Assembly: GCF_020181355.1 (NCBI RefSeq)
Contig: NZ_CP084004.1
Coordinates: 434,001 to 498,000, forward strand
Reading direction: 5' to 3'
DNA length: 64,000 nt
From: Collinsella aerofaciens
Lineage (GTDB): Bacteria > Actinomycetota > Coriobacteriia > Coriobacteriales > Coriobacteriaceae
Positions 15,896-24,507 of this stretch are shown here, one piece after another. Below the pieces are notes generated by a model, which was not told the DNA's origin, searched no databases, and worked only from the letters and a program-made list of their open reading frames with translations. The translations under genes and the position numbers were made by a program. Numbering within the stretch: the stretch's first letter is position 1; every line of letters begins with the position of its first letter.

Positions 15896-16981
15896 TTAGG
15901 CCAGGTGCGCGATAACGGCATCGGCAAAGGCCTGTGTGCCCACGGCGCCCTCGACGGAGCCGGTCTGGGCACGACGCACGTCACCGGTAACCTGCTCGCC
16001 CTCGTCGAGCGTGGCAGATACGGCGGCACGGATACGATTGGCAGCGTCGTTCTCGCCCAGGTGATCGAGCATCATCGCAGCAGAGAGGATCTCGGCCGTG
16101 GGGTTGGCGATATCCTGACCGGCGATATCGGGCGCGGAGCCGTGCGTTGCCTCGAAGATGGCGCAGTCGGCACCGATGTTGGAGCCGGGGGCCATCCCTA
16201 AGCCGCCCACCAGGCCGGCGCACAGGTCGCTCACGATGTCACCGTACAGGTTGGGCAGCACCAGGACATCGAAGTCGTTGGGGTTCTGGACCAGGCCCAT
16301 GCAGGTGGCGTCGACGATCTTGTCGTTGAACTCGATATCGGGATAGTTGGCGGCCACCTCGCGCGCAACGCGCAGGAACAGGCCATCGGTCGCCTTCATG
16401 ATGTTGGCCTTATGCACGGCCGTCACCTTTTTGCGGCCGCAGCGGCGGGCGTACTCAAAGGCGTACTCCACAATGCGGCGGCTCTTGGCGATGGAGATGG
16501 GCTTGATCGAGATAGCGGAATCGGCGGCGAAGGCCTTCTGACCCGAGCGCTCGACAAGCTGCGAGAGCTCCTCGACCTCGGCAGCCCCCTCATCGAACTC
16601 GATGCCAGCATAGAGGTCCTCGGTGTTCTCGCGCACGATGACCAGGTCGACGTCGCGGAAGCGCGAGCCGTCGCCCGGCTGCGACAGGCAAGGGCGCACA
16701 CAGGCGTACAGGTCAAAGTGCTTGCGCAGGGCGACGTTAACGCTGCGGAAACCCGTGCCAACCGGCGTAGTAATGGGACCCTTGATGGCAACCTTGGTCT
16801 CGGCGACCGCATCGAGCACGTGCTGGGGCAACGGCGTGCCAAACTCGTCCATGACGCCGGCACCGGCCTCCTGGACATTCCAATTGATCTGGACACCGGT
16901 GGCCTCGACCACGCGGCGCATGGCCTGCGTAATCTCGGGACCGATACCGTCACCGGGAATCAGGACTACATCGTGCGCCAT
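15896..16981 (-). CDS. icd: NAD-dependent isocitrate dehydrogenase family protein
   Basis: A 361-residue decarboxylating dehydrogenase of the isocitrate/isopropylmalate family. [10 protein letters not shown] at the N-terminus, [12 protein letters not shown] and CVRP for substrate binding, [23 protein letters not shown] with the catalytic Lys, and [17 protein letters not shown] with the metal Asp residues are all present. [21 protein letters not shown] fits NAD-dependent IDH better than IPMDH. It makes 2-oxoglutarate from isocitrate. It is the last gene of a tight operon. Confidence 0.9.
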   Translation of the reverse strand: MAHDVVLIPGDGIGPEITQAMRRVVEATGVQINWNVQEAGAGVMDEFGTPLPQHVLDAVAETKVAIKGPITTPVGTGFRSVNVALRKHFDLYACVRPCLSQPGDGSRFRDVDLVIVRENTEDLYAGIEFDEGAAEVEELSQLVERSGQKAFAADSAISIKPISIAKSRRIVEYAFEYARRCGRKKVTAVHKANIMKATDGLFLRVAREVAANYPDIEFNDKIVDATCMGLVQNPNDFDVLVLPNLYGDIVSDLCAGLVGGLGMAPGSNIGADCAIFEATHGSAPDIAGQDIANPTAEILSAAMMLDHLGENDAANRIRAAVSATLDEGEQVTGDVRRAQTGSVEGAVGTQAFADAVIAHLA

Positions 16982-16987
16982 AATCTG

Positions 16988-17686
16988 TTACTCCTCGTCT
17001 TCGGCGGCGTCAGATTTTTTAACGCTAGCACGCTTCTTCTTTTTGGAGAGATCAAGGTCAAAGCGTTTAACAAGCATTTCGCAAATCTCGCTCGAACGGG
17101 CTTTGAGATAGCTGCCCTTGCCGTTCTCGGCATCGAACTTAAGGCGCAACGCGAGCTTCTCGGCGACCTCGGCGTCGATCTCGCCCTGGCCAAACTCGTA
17201 CAGGCAACCGAGCATGTCGCGATACTCGAGGTCGCCGTGGTAGCACTGAATGGCCTCGTCCAGGATGGGCCAAGCCTCGCGCGAACGCTCGACACTCGTG
17301 GCGCCCCACACGCACAGCAGGCGGAAGGCGGCATAGCGCAGCGTGGAGGAAATCTCGTCGAACAGTGCGGTCTCGGCGCCCTCAAAGGCATCGCCCAGCT
17401 GCTCGGGACAGGTGGTGGCAAGCGCCGTCAGGGCATCGAGGGCCTCCCAGCGGGTCTGAGCCTCGGGGCGGTCGAGCGCCTCGATCAGCGCGGGCACGCA
17501 GGGCACGACGCGCTGGGGATCGCGCTCGGCAAGCAGGTGCAGCACACGAGCGGCAAACTGGCGGATGCGGCGCGTGGGGCAGCCGAGCTCCTGGACCAGA
17601 CGGTCGACGGCGTTCTCGTTCTCCTCTGCCAGCTGAAGCTGTGCCAGCTCCTCGTCGGTGAGCTGTTCGTCTTTGTTTTCTGCCAT
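16988..17686 (-). CDS. HEAT-repeat-like hypothetical protein
   Basis: A 232-residue, mostly helical protein. Residues ~25-165 form HEAT-like repeats (RIRQFAARVLHLLAERDPQ, ALIEALDRPEAQTRWEALDALTAL, LRYAAFRLLCVWGAT), with a Lys-rich, then acidic C-terminal tail. It probably acts as a protein-binding scaffold. It starts 15 bases after the small membrane protein and ends 6 bases before icd, so it is co-transcribed with them. Function unknown. Confidence 0.75.
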   Translation of the reverse strand: MAENKDEQLTDEELAQLQLAEENENAVDRLVQELGCPTRRIRQFAARVLHLLAERDPQRVVPCVPALIEALDRPEAQTRWEALDALTALATTCPEQLGDAFEGAETALFDEISSTLRYAAFRLLCVWGATSVERSREAWPILDEAIQCYHGDLEYRDMLGCLYEFGQGEIDAEVAEKLALRLKFDAENGKGSYLKARSSEICEMLVKRFDLDLSKKKKRASVKKSDAAEDEE

Positions 17687-17701
17687 AGTTACCTCTTCTT
17701 A

Positions 17702-18130
17702 CTATTTCTTAGCGTGCTTGCCAGCACCCTTGCTGTCATCGGTGACCGAGATGAGCTGTCGGTCGGCCGCGCCATTGCGACGCGCACGGCGGCGCTCCTC
17801 GGCGTCGCCCGCGTCGGCAGCGGCGCGATGAGCCTTGTTGACGTTAAAGACCTCGTCGTGCTTGCGCCACGGACCGACGGACTCGCCAAAGCTCATTTTA
17901 AGACCGGCGATAAAGCCGCCGAGCCAGCCGATCGGCGCAAACTGCACCAGCGGGAACAGCGAGAACACCCAGGTCAGCAGGACGACTGCCGCCGCGCCTG
18001 CAAAATTGGCAATCCAGTAGTCGCGCTTGGTGATCACGCGCTTTTCGCAGGCCCACTGGCCGCACAAAAAGCCAATGTAGATCGCAAAGAGAAAGAGCAC
18101 CAACGCTAGTACCACGAACGTCCAGCTCAT
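17702..18130 (-). CDS. Small membrane protein
   Basis: A 142-residue protein with two membrane segments (residues ~3-22 and ~35-60) and a basic cytoplasmic C-terminal half. Start ATG 18130 has GGGGAG upstream; an upstream reading to 18166 overlaps the previous gene and is not favoured. It starts five bases after the dehydrogenase gene ends. No family recognised. Confidence 0.75.
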   Translation of the reverse strand: MSWTFVVLALVLFLFAIYIGFLCGQWACEKRVITKRDYWIANFAGAAAVVLLTWVFSLFPLVQFAPIGWLGGFIAGLKMSFGESVGPWRKHDEVFNVNKAHRAAADAGDAEERRRARRNGAADRQLISVTDDSKGAGKHAKK

Positions 18131-18135
18131 GGGCG

Positions 18136-19215
18136 CTACTCCCCGTGATGGTGGCCGCAGCAGCACTCGTGGCCGTCATCATGGCCGTGGCCGCCGCAGC
18201 ACTCGTGGTCCTCGCCATGGTGGTGGCCACAACCGCACTCGTGGTCGTCGCCATGCTCGCCGCAACCGCAGCCTTCCTCGTGAGCGCCATGCTCCTCGGG
18301 ACGATACTGCGACCAGTCCAGACCGGCGGCGATGGCGTCGGCCTCCTCCTTATAGAGGACCGTAATGGCCTGGGTGCCCAGCTTGGCACCACCGATGGCG
18401 TCAAGCATGTCGTAGAGCGTAAAGGCCACGTCGGCGCCGGGCAGCGCAAGCTCGCGGTCGTCGGCATAGGCGAGCGCCAAGCGCAGGTCCTTGATGAAGT
18501 GCTCGACCATAAAGCCGGGCTTGTAATCGCCGTCGAGCGCCTTGGGCGCCAGGCTCTCCATAGCACCGGACTTGCCGGTGCCGCCCAGGATCATCTGACG
18601 GGTCTTTTCCAGATCGAGGCCGCTCAGCTCGGCAAATGCCATGGCGTCTGCCATGCCGACCATGCAGGCGCCCAGCGACACCTGGTTGGCGAGCTTGGCA
18701 GCCTGGCCCTTGCCGGCGCCATCGAAGCAGCAGATGTTGGCCGCGAAGGTGGCAAGGATGTCGCGGACCGGCGCGATGTCGTTCTCGGTGGCGCCCACGA
18801 TAGCCGTAAGCGTGCCGGCGATAGCACCCGACTCGCCGCCGGTGACGGGGCAGTCAAACGCCATGCGACCGGAAACCTGGGCGGCCTCGGCAATGTCGCG
18901 CGCCAGCTCGGGCGAGCTCGTGGTGAGGTCGATCAGGACCGTGCCGGGCTTAGTGCACGAGAGCAGGCCGTCGCCCGCCAGGTAGAGCTCCTCGACCTCG
19001 GAGGGATAGCCCACCATGGTAAAGACAACATCGGCGTTAGCCACGGCATCGGCCGGCGTATCGGCCCAAGCGGCACCGCGCTCGATAAGCGCGGCAGCCT
19101 TGGACTTGGTGCGGTTGTTAACCGTGACGGGATAGCCGGCATCCAGGATGTGGCCGGCGATGGGGGCACCCATGATTCCGGTGCCGATAAATGCGACGGA
19201 GAGCTTGTTTGCCAT
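18136..19215 (-). CDS. Beta-hydroxyacid dehydrogenase with His/Cys-rich metal-binding tail
   Basis: A 359-residue protein. Residues 1-305 are a complete 3-hydroxyisobutyrate / 2-hydroxy-3-oxopropionate dehydrogenase: Rossmann motif FIGTGIMGAPIAGHI, substrate loop CPVTGGESGA, and the catalytic Lys in GKGQAAKLANQV. The final ~51 residues, after the normal family end, contain 14 His and 9 Cys in loose repeats of DHEC-G-HHHGE type, a likely Ni/Zn/Cu-binding tail. It is the first gene of a four-gene operon with a small membrane protein, a HEAT protein and icd. Substrate is unknown. Confidence 0.9.
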   Translation of the reverse strand: MANKLSVAFIGTGIMGAPIAGHILDAGYPVTVNNRTKSKAAALIERGAAWADTPADAVANADVVFTMVGYPSEVEELYLAGDGLLSCTKPGTVLIDLTTSSPELARDIAEAAQVSGRMAFDCPVTGGESGAIAGTLTAIVGATENDIAPVRDILATFAANICCFDGAGKGQAAKLANQVSLGACMVGMADAMAFAELSGLDLEKTRQMILGGTGKSGAMESLAPKALDGDYKPGFMVEHFIKDLRLALAYADDRELALPGADVAFTLYDMLDAIGGAKLGTQAITVLYKEEADAIAAGLDWSQYRPEEHGAHEEGCGCGEHGDDHECGCGHHHGEDHECCGGHGHDDGHECCCGHHHGE

Positions 19216-19313
19216 GAAACCTTTCCTTTTGGGTTGGGTGTTGTTACCAGGTTGAATACTCGGTGCCAGCGTTTGGGCTGTGAGTCGAGGGCGATAACGG
19301 ACGCAGCGCTTGC

Positions 19314-20267
19314 CTACTGACCGCGCACGCGGCGGGCGATACGGTCGGAAAGCGACGCCTTGTCGGCGCGGTTCTTACCCCAAAACGCGCAGCCCACCAT
19401 GCCGGGGCCCACGTGCGAGCCGATGGTGGGACCCACGGAGCCGCGAATGATCGTGACGTCGGCGCAACCCTCCTCCTTGCGGATGGCAGCTTCGAGCCAG
19501 TCGCCGTCCTTCTCGGCATCGGCCGTCATGATGGCGATGGGCATGGTGCGATCGGGCACATAGTTCTCGCGGAACGACTTGAGGATGGACTTGAGCGCCT
19601 TCTTGCGGCCGCGGTTGACGCCGATCAGCGACAGCGAGCCGGCAAGGTCGTAGGAAAGCTCGGGCTTGACGTCGAGTTTTGCCGTGAGCTGCGCCGCCGC
19701 GGGCGGAATGCGGCCGCCAGCAGCCAGTGCGTCGAAGCTCTCGAGCGTAAAGTAACCGTGGACATAGGTCTTAGCCTCGTTTACCCAGTCGACCAGCTGC
19801 TTGGCGGTCAGTCCCGCCGAACGCTGGCGCACGGCCTCGAGCGCCAAGAGCGCGCCGGTCGCGCAGGGCAGAGCGTTGTCGACCACGTAGAGCTCAAAGT
19901 TGGGATACTCGGCGCGCACGGCATCTGCCGCCTGGCACGCGGAGTTGTAGCTCGACGACAGCGCCGAGGTAAAGCACAGGTAGACCGTGGGCGTGCCCTC
20001 TTTGGCGCACTCGGTAAAGAACTCGATATAGCGACCGAGCGACACAGCCGAGGTGGACACGCGGGCACCGGCGCGCATGCGGTCGTAGAACTCCTTAGGG
20101 CTCATGCTCGACCAGATGTCGTCCGTACGCTCCTCGCCATCGATAATGAAGGGGAAACCCAGGATATCGACATCGAGGTTCGCGGCGACCTCGGGGCTAA
20201 AGTCGCAGCAGGTATCGACGACGATGCGGCAACGGTCCGAATGACCGGCGGATGCGGCCTTGTCCAT
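19314..20267 (-). CDS. DegV-family fatty-acid-binding protein
   Basis: A 317-residue DegV protein. The N-terminus RIVVDTCCDF, the FPFIIDGEER strand, the R-V-STSAVS pocket, SALSSSYNSA and the C-terminal VGPTIGSHVGPG are all family marks. DegV proteins bind a fatty acid and include FakB, which presents it to the kinase FakA; no fakA is seen nearby. Start ATG 20267 has AAGGAG upstream; a TTG one codon earlier is less likely. Confidence 0.93.
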   Translation of the reverse strand: MDKAASAGHSDRCRIVVDTCCDFSPEVAANLDVDILGFPFIIDGEERTDDIWSSMSPKEFYDRMRAGARVSTSAVSLGRYIEFFTECAKEGTPTVYLCFTSALSSSYNSACQAADAVRAEYPNFELYVVDNALPCATGALLALEAVRQRSAGLTAKQLVDWVNEAKTYVHGYFTLESFDALAAGGRIPPAAAQLTAKLDVKPELSYDLAGSLSLIGVNRGRKKALKSILKSFRENYVPDRTMPIAIMTADAEKDGDWLEAAIRKEEGCADVTIIRGSVGPTIGSHVGPGMVGCAFWGKNRADKASLSDRIARRVRGQ

Positions 20268-20285
20268 CAAAGCGACTCCTTACGT

Positions 20286-20318
20286 AAAAAGGCGGCCACC
20301 CGCATGGGATGGCCGCCA
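20286..20318 (-). terminator. Terminator of hpf
   Basis: GGCGGCCA and TGGCCGCC arms around CCCGCATGGGA, followed on the minus strand by CTTTTTACG. Located between hpf and the DegV gene. Confidence 0.85.
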
Positions 20319-20346
20319 GCCGTTAACTCATGCAAGTTAACGTATT

Positions 20347-20931
20347 TTACTCGTCAAGTGTTTCGATGCGGGGCTTGATGATGCCATATCCACCATTCTT
20401 ACGGTGATACACCACATTGATAAGGCCGGTCGTCGCGTTCTCGAACACGTAGAAGTCGTGACCGAGCAGATCGGTCTGCACCAGCGCCTGCTCCTCAGTC
20501 ATCGGAGTGACGTCGATAACCTTCTCGCGGACGAGCAGGTCGTCTTCCTCCTCGGGCAGCAGCAGGTCGGCCAGATCCTCGACGCGCTCGACCGGTGCGA
20601 CATCCGCGGCGCTGGCACCACCCTGGCGGTTGTCCACGACCTTAGTCTTGAACTTGCGCAGCTGGCGGGTAACCTTATCGGCGGAGAGGTCGATGGCGGC
20701 ATACATATCTGCGCCGTGCTCGGCAACGCGAATCACAGAGCCGCGGGCACGAACCGTGACCTCGACGATTGCCGGGTTGGGGTTCGAGGGGTTCTTCTCA
20801 TAACGAAGCACGACGTCGACTGTCATGGGCTCGATATCGAAAACCTTGAGCGCCTCGCCGATCTTCTCATCCACATGCGCACGCAGAGCATCGGTTACCG
20901 TCGTCTTGCGTCCAGAAACCTTGATATCCAT
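20347..20931 (-). CDS. hpf: Long ribosome hibernation promoting factor
   Basis: A 194-residue HPF/RaiA protein. Residues 1-100 (MDIKVSGRKTTVTDALRAHV, VEVTVRARG, DMYAAIDLSADKV) bind the 30S decoding centre; residues ~135-194 (VTPMTEEQALVQTDLLGHDF and VYHRKNGGYGIIKP) are the dimerising C-domain that makes 100S ribosomes. Start is ATG 20931 with GGAG upstream; a longer reading to 20991 is not supported. Monocistronic with its own terminator. Confidence 0.95.
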   Translation of the reverse strand: MDIKVSGRKTTVTDALRAHVDEKIGEALKVFDIEPMTVDVVLRYEKNPSNPNPAIVEVTVRARGSVIRVAEHGADMYAAIDLSADKVTRQLRKFKTKVVDNRQGGASAADVAPVERVEDLADLLLPEEEDDLLVREKVIDVTPMTEEQALVQTDLLGHDFYVFENATTGLINVVYHRKNGGYGIIKPRIETLDE

Positions 20932-21248
20932 ACGTGGCTCCAATCTGCCTCGGGGACTTACTGTACTGGCTATGTACCCATTGCCGTGCATTTAATCACG
21001 CGGATTCCTAAAGACCCGAATAACGATTGCTTGATACCGCATACCGAAGTCTCGCACTTTTCTGTGGCAAAGTGCGCTATAGGAGGGCGACGGCGACTTT
21101 GGTTTTGCACCTAAAAAATGTCTTTGACCTGCTGGTTTTACGGAAACGAAAAAGCCGGGCTCCCCTGTTGGGAAAGCCCGGCAATGCGTGTTGAAACCGT
21201 GAAGAGGCGTCTCTCTTAGCGCATAGGAGACGCCACCCCTAGCAATAA
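20932..21248. other. Intergenic region (317 bp)
   Basis: No gene seen. It contains the hpf leader, a perfect 8-bp hairpin CGCACTTT / AAAGTGCG (21053-21076), the terminator at 21148-21183, and a further hairpin GGCGTCTC / GAGACGCC (21206-21234) close to the stop of the solute-binding protein gene. Confidence 0.7.
21148..21183 (-). terminator. Terminator of the solute-binding lipoprotein gene
   Basis: On the minus strand GCCGGGCTTTCCC pairs with GGGAGCCCGGC and is followed by TTTTTC. Confidence 0.9.
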
Positions 21249-22259
21249 CTAGCTATTGAGCTTGTTAATGTCGTCGTCGGTGATAGCGCCCTCTTGGCTG
21301 GACGACTTATCCTCGGAGGTTGCACCCTCGCTGCTCGAATCGGAGGATGCAGACTCGCTGGATCCGGTGTCGGACGACTGCACGTCGGCGCCCGAGACCG
21401 TCTTGGTGGTGAGATCATAGGGCATCGTGCCGTACCAGACGGAGTGGACCGCCTCGAGCGTGCCATCGACCGTGATACCGTCGAGGGCATCGCTCACGGC
21501 ACGGCATAGCTCATCGTTGGCCGCGAGGCCCGCGACGCCGAGCGTCGAGGGTGTCTCGAGCGCGCCGACGTAAGAGATCTGGCTCATCAGGCGCGCAAGG
21601 TAGCCGCCGGCCGTGGAATCGCAAATCACGTAGTCGATCTCGCCGGACTCGAGCGCCTCAAAGCACTCGTTGATGTTGGAGAAGGTCTTTTGGTTGGCCG
21701 TGATGCTCTGCTTGGCGAGCGCTTCCTGCGAGGCCGAAGAGGTCTGAACGCCCAGGGTAGCGGCGTTAAGCGTTTCGGCGGAAACGCTCAGCGACTCGCC
21801 GTCGCTCGTCTTTCCGAACACTGCCGCAGCGTCGTACAGGCAAGTACCAAGCGTGCTTATGTCACCATCCGTGGAATTGATGTCGCCAATGAAGATGTCG
21901 GCCTTTTTGTCGCCAAGCGCGGAATCGGCAGAAGACGCATCGACGAAGGCAACCTTAAGGCCCATACGGCTTGCAAGGGCGCGGGCAGCATCGACCGCGT
22001 AGCCCGTGAGGTTACCATCGGCGCCCTGCATGGCCTGCGGGGCATCGGAGGTATCGAGGGCAACCGTCAGGGTGCCGGGAGTGACCAGGGCATCGTCCGA
22101 CACCGTAGGGGTAACGGTCTCGCGCTCGATCTGGTCAATCGTGGGTGTCGTGAACGTGGACAGTGGATTGAACGCGCATCCGCTCAAGCCCAATACGGCA
22201 ATGACCGCCGCGGTCCCAGCACCTAACCGAGCCGCGTGCATCAAGCTGCCCCTCACCAT
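21249..22259 (-). CDS. Solute-binding (family 3-like) lipoprotein
   Basis: A 336-residue exported lipoprotein. The signal peptide ends in the lipobox LSGC at about residue 28. The mature part resembles amino-acid-type periplasmic binding proteins: LTVALDTSDAPQAM, NLTGYAVDAARALASRMGLK, IFIGDIN, and a Ser-rich acidic C-terminal tail not found in most members. No permease or ATPase is adjacent, so it is an orphan receptor. Start ATG 22259 is the one that gives a proper signal peptide. Confidence 0.85.
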   Translation of the reverse strand: MVRGSLMHAARLGAGTAAVIAVLGLSGCAFNPLSTFTTPTIDQIERETVTPTVSDDALVTPGTLTVALDTSDAPQAMQGADGNLTGYAVDAARALASRMGLKVAFVDASSADSALGDKKADIFIGDINSTDGDISTLGTCLYDAAAVFGKTSDGESLSVSAETLNAATLGVQTSSASQEALAKQSITANQKTFSNINECFEALESGEIDYVICDSTAGGYLARLMSQISYVGALETPSTLGVAGLAANDELCRAVSDALDGITVDGTLEAVHSVWYGTMPYDLTTKTVSGADVQSSDTGSSESASSDSSSEGATSEDKSSSQEGAITDDDINKLNS

Positions 22260-22866
22260 GTCCACTACCCTGCCTTCTATGTCGTATACAATCCGTGCGT
22301 TGCGCGGAATAACGGGTGTTCCCACCAGCTGACCTGGTATTTGACCCCACACTTGCGCACCGGGGTGTTTGCTCGGGAGGCCGTAACCACCTTCACGACT
22401 GGCCCGCTCGCCCGCGAGGCGGTATTGCCCCAAAGAAAGTAGAACGGACGGTGCGGCTTACATCTAGGACGCGCCATGATCGCGCCGCGCGCACGCGGTC
22501 GCTTACGTGGATCCCTTTGACCGCGTCTGTCTTGGACTAGGATGGACATTTCGTCCGTCCGCAACCACAGCCTGGCAGGAACGTAGCGCATTATAGCTAA
22601 GTTCAAGCTAAAGTTTAAGGTTAGGGGCGTCATTCGCACCGTGAGCACAGATTTTGCAGGTCGGAGCGGACCATTCGTGCCCCCATGAAGCCCGGAGCTC
22701 CCCTACGGGGAGCTCCGGGGCACCCGCCTCAGAGCGCCGTGTGCAAAAAACGGCAAATATGAGTACTGTCACCAATTTAGTAGCAGCGTTTTTCCGCCCC
22801 GCGAGCCCTTTTTGAGTTCCGCACAGCCTGCTTGGCGCCAAGATATTCCACATTCGTTTATTATCT
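22260..22866. other. Intergenic region (607 bp) before IS256 copy 1
   Basis: No gene seen in either strand. It holds a perfect 13-bp hairpin CCCGGAGCTCCCC / GGGGAGCTCCGGG (22691-22719, loop TAC, no T-run) and repeat M1 (22741-22788). The 150 bases just upstream of the lipoprotein are GC-rich and partly self-complementary; a small RNA is possible but I cannot assign one. Confidence 0.6.
22741..22788 (+). repeat. Extragenic repeat M, copy 1
   Basis: Contains CGGCAAATATGAGTACTGT and TTAGTAGCAG. Close copies occur in reverse at 24424-24469 and forward at 40085-40134. In each case an IS256 copy lies nearby. Confidence 0.8.
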
Positions 22867-24372
22867 GGTAGCGCGCAGAGATGTGGTGTAAGAGGCGGGG
22901 CATGCCCCGCCTCCGCCCTTTCTTGAAAGGGAGGGGACACCGCCTAGAATTCGTCGTTGGAGTAATGAAGGTGACGAATGGAAGGAAAGGCGATGCCCCA
23001 AGAAGAGAGTGTACTGCGCCTCGGCCGCGACGAGGCCCTCGAGGCGGCGAGGCTTTGGCAGGAGTGCGGCGACGCGCGCGAGTTCGCGTGCAGGGTGCTG
23101 GGCAGCGTGATGAACGCGCTGATGGACTCCGAGGCCCAGCAGATGTGCGGCGCGAGCCGCAACGAGCGCAGCGACGGCAGGGAGAACAGCCGCAACGGCT
23201 ACCGCCCCAGGTCGCTCAAGACCGCCGTGGGCGACGTGGAGCTCGAGATACCCAAGCTCAGGCACGGCACCTACTACCCCGAGGGCATGCTCGCGCGATG
23301 GTCGCGCGTCGACACCTCGGTGGCCGCCATCGTGCAGGAGATGTACGTATGCGGCGTGTCCACCCGCAAGGTCGAGCGCGTGGCGTCCAAGCTGGGCATA
23401 TCCTCGCTGTCGAGCTCGGAGGTCTCGAGCCTCTGCTCCGACCTCGACGCCGAGGTGGCGGAGTTCCGCCGCCGCGACCTGTCGGGCACGCCGTGCTGCT
23501 ACCTGTGGCTCGACGCCACCTACATGAGCTGCAGGGTCGGCTCGTCGGTCGTCTCGCAGGGCGTCGTGACCGCGATCGGGCTGGGCGCCGACGGGCGCAA
23601 GCACTTCCTGGGCTGCGACGTGGTCGACACCGAGAGCGAGGACTCCTGGGCGGCATTCCTCGGCGGGCTGCGCGAGCGCGGGCTGGCCGGCGTTCGCCTC
23701 GTGGTCTCCGACAGCCACGCCGGGCTCGTGGCCGCCGTCTCGCGCCTGTTCCAGGGCTGCGCCTGGCAGCGCTGCGTGACGCACCTGCAGCGCAACCTCC
23801 AGAGCGCCTGCTCGGGCAGGCCCGAGGACTCCAAGGCGGCCGTCAGGGACCTCGTGCACGCCGCGGTCTACCAGGACGACCCCGACCTCGCGCGCTGCGT
23901 GTGGGCCGAGGCGGCGCCCTGGGTGGCGTCGGTGTCCGCCAGGGCCGGCGAGGTCTTCGAGCAGGCCGAGGACTCCGCGCTGGCGTTCACGGCCTTCCCC
24001 AGGGCGCACTGGGCCAAGCTCCGCACCAACAACGTCCAGGAGCGCGCCAACCGCGAGATCAAGCGCCGCTACAGGGTCGTGCAGTCCTTCCCCTCGAGGG
24101 AGTCGATGCTGCGCCTGACGTGCGCGAGCCTCATGGAGACCGAGGGACAGTGGTCCCAGCAGCGCGTGTTCTCCGAGGCCTCGGCCGCCGAGGGCTTCGC
24201 CGAGCCCGCGGACAGGCCGGCCCCGACAGAGGGGAGGCGCCGCGCGCTCGGGCGGCGCGCCAGGGAGATAGTGGACGAGATAGTCGAGAGGCGCGGTCTC
24301 AAGAAGGAGTAATATCGGGACTTGCAGCGACGGACCTCAGGACGCTCTTACACCACGTCTGCGCGCGCCACC
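22867..24372 (+). mobile_element. IS256-family insertion sequence, copy 1
   Basis: A 1506-bp element with ends GGTAGCGCGCAGAGATGTGG and, on the other strand, GGTGGCGCGCGCAGACGTGG, flanked by the exact 8-bp duplication TATTATCT (22859-22866 and 24373-24380). It is identical to copy 2 at 40172-41677 as far as I can read. Near the left end there is a palindrome GGCGGGGCATGCCCCGCC. Intact transposase; evidently active recently. Confidence 0.97.
22978..24312 (+). CDS. IS256/Mutator-family transposase, copy 1
   Basis: A 444-residue DDE transposase. First Asp in YLWLDATYM, second Asp in LVVSDSHAGL, the C/D2H-type region CAWQRCVTHLQRN, and Glu in NNVQERANREIKRRYR. The N-terminal region with SRNERSDGRENSRNGYRPR is typical of the family. 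The start could be ATG 22978 or, with GGAAGGAAAGG upstream, the ATG five codons later. Confidence 0.95.
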   Translation: MEGKAMPQEESVLRLGRDEALEAARLWQECGDAREFACRVLGSVMNALMDSEAQQMCGASRNERSDGRENSRNGYRPRSLKTAVGDVELEIPKLRHGTYYPEGMLARWSRVDTSVAAIVQEMYVCGVSTRKVERVASKLGISSLSSSEVSSLCSDLDAEVAEFRRRDLSGTPCCYLWLDATYMSCRVGSSVVSQGVVTAIGLGADGRKHFLGCDVVDTESEDSWAAFLGGLRERGLAGVRLVVSDSHAGLVAAVSRLFQGCAWQRCVTHLQRNLQSACSGRPEDSKAAVRDLVHAAVYQDDPDLARCVWAEAAPWVASVSARAGEVFEQAEDSALAFTAFPRAHWAKLRTNNVQERANREIKRRYRVVQSFPSRESMLRLTCASLMETEGQWSQQRVFSEASAAEGFAEPADRPAPTEGRRRALGRRAREIVDEIVERRGLKKE

Positions 24373-24423
24373 TATTATCTCTTCAATGAATCCAAATACT
24401 CGGCCCAAGTTTCTTTGTTTTTA

Positions 24424-24469
24424 CTGCCACTAATCTAGTAACAGTACTCATATTTGCCGTTTTTTGCAC
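24424..24469 (-). repeat. Extragenic repeat M, copy 2 (inverted)
   Basis: Reverse complement of copy 1 with a few changes (GTGCAAAAAACGGC, ATATGAGTACTGT, TTAGTGGCAG). Copies 1 and 2 thus face each other across IS256 copy 1, about 140 bases apart if the element and one duplication are removed. Confidence 0.8.
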
Positions 24470-24507
24470 AGGGCATATAAACAGACCCCTCCTATAAAGC
24501 CATAGTT

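Noticed and set aside
16412-18109. 565-codon open frame on the plus strand across icd and neighbours
   Set aside because: Runs antisense through three genes of a tight operon; no start signal and no recognisable domain.
22300-22440. Possible 6S or signal recognition particle RNA on the minus strand
   Set aside because: Short stretches such as ATACCAGGTCAG and GCGGGCCAGTC recall these RNAs, but the conserved GGAAGGAAGC of SRP RNA and a 6S-like long stem are absent.
22861-24009. Long minus-strand and alternative plus-strand frames inside the IS256 copies
   Set aside because: They repeat exactly in both copies only because the IS repeats; the transposase frame with the DDE motif is the real one.
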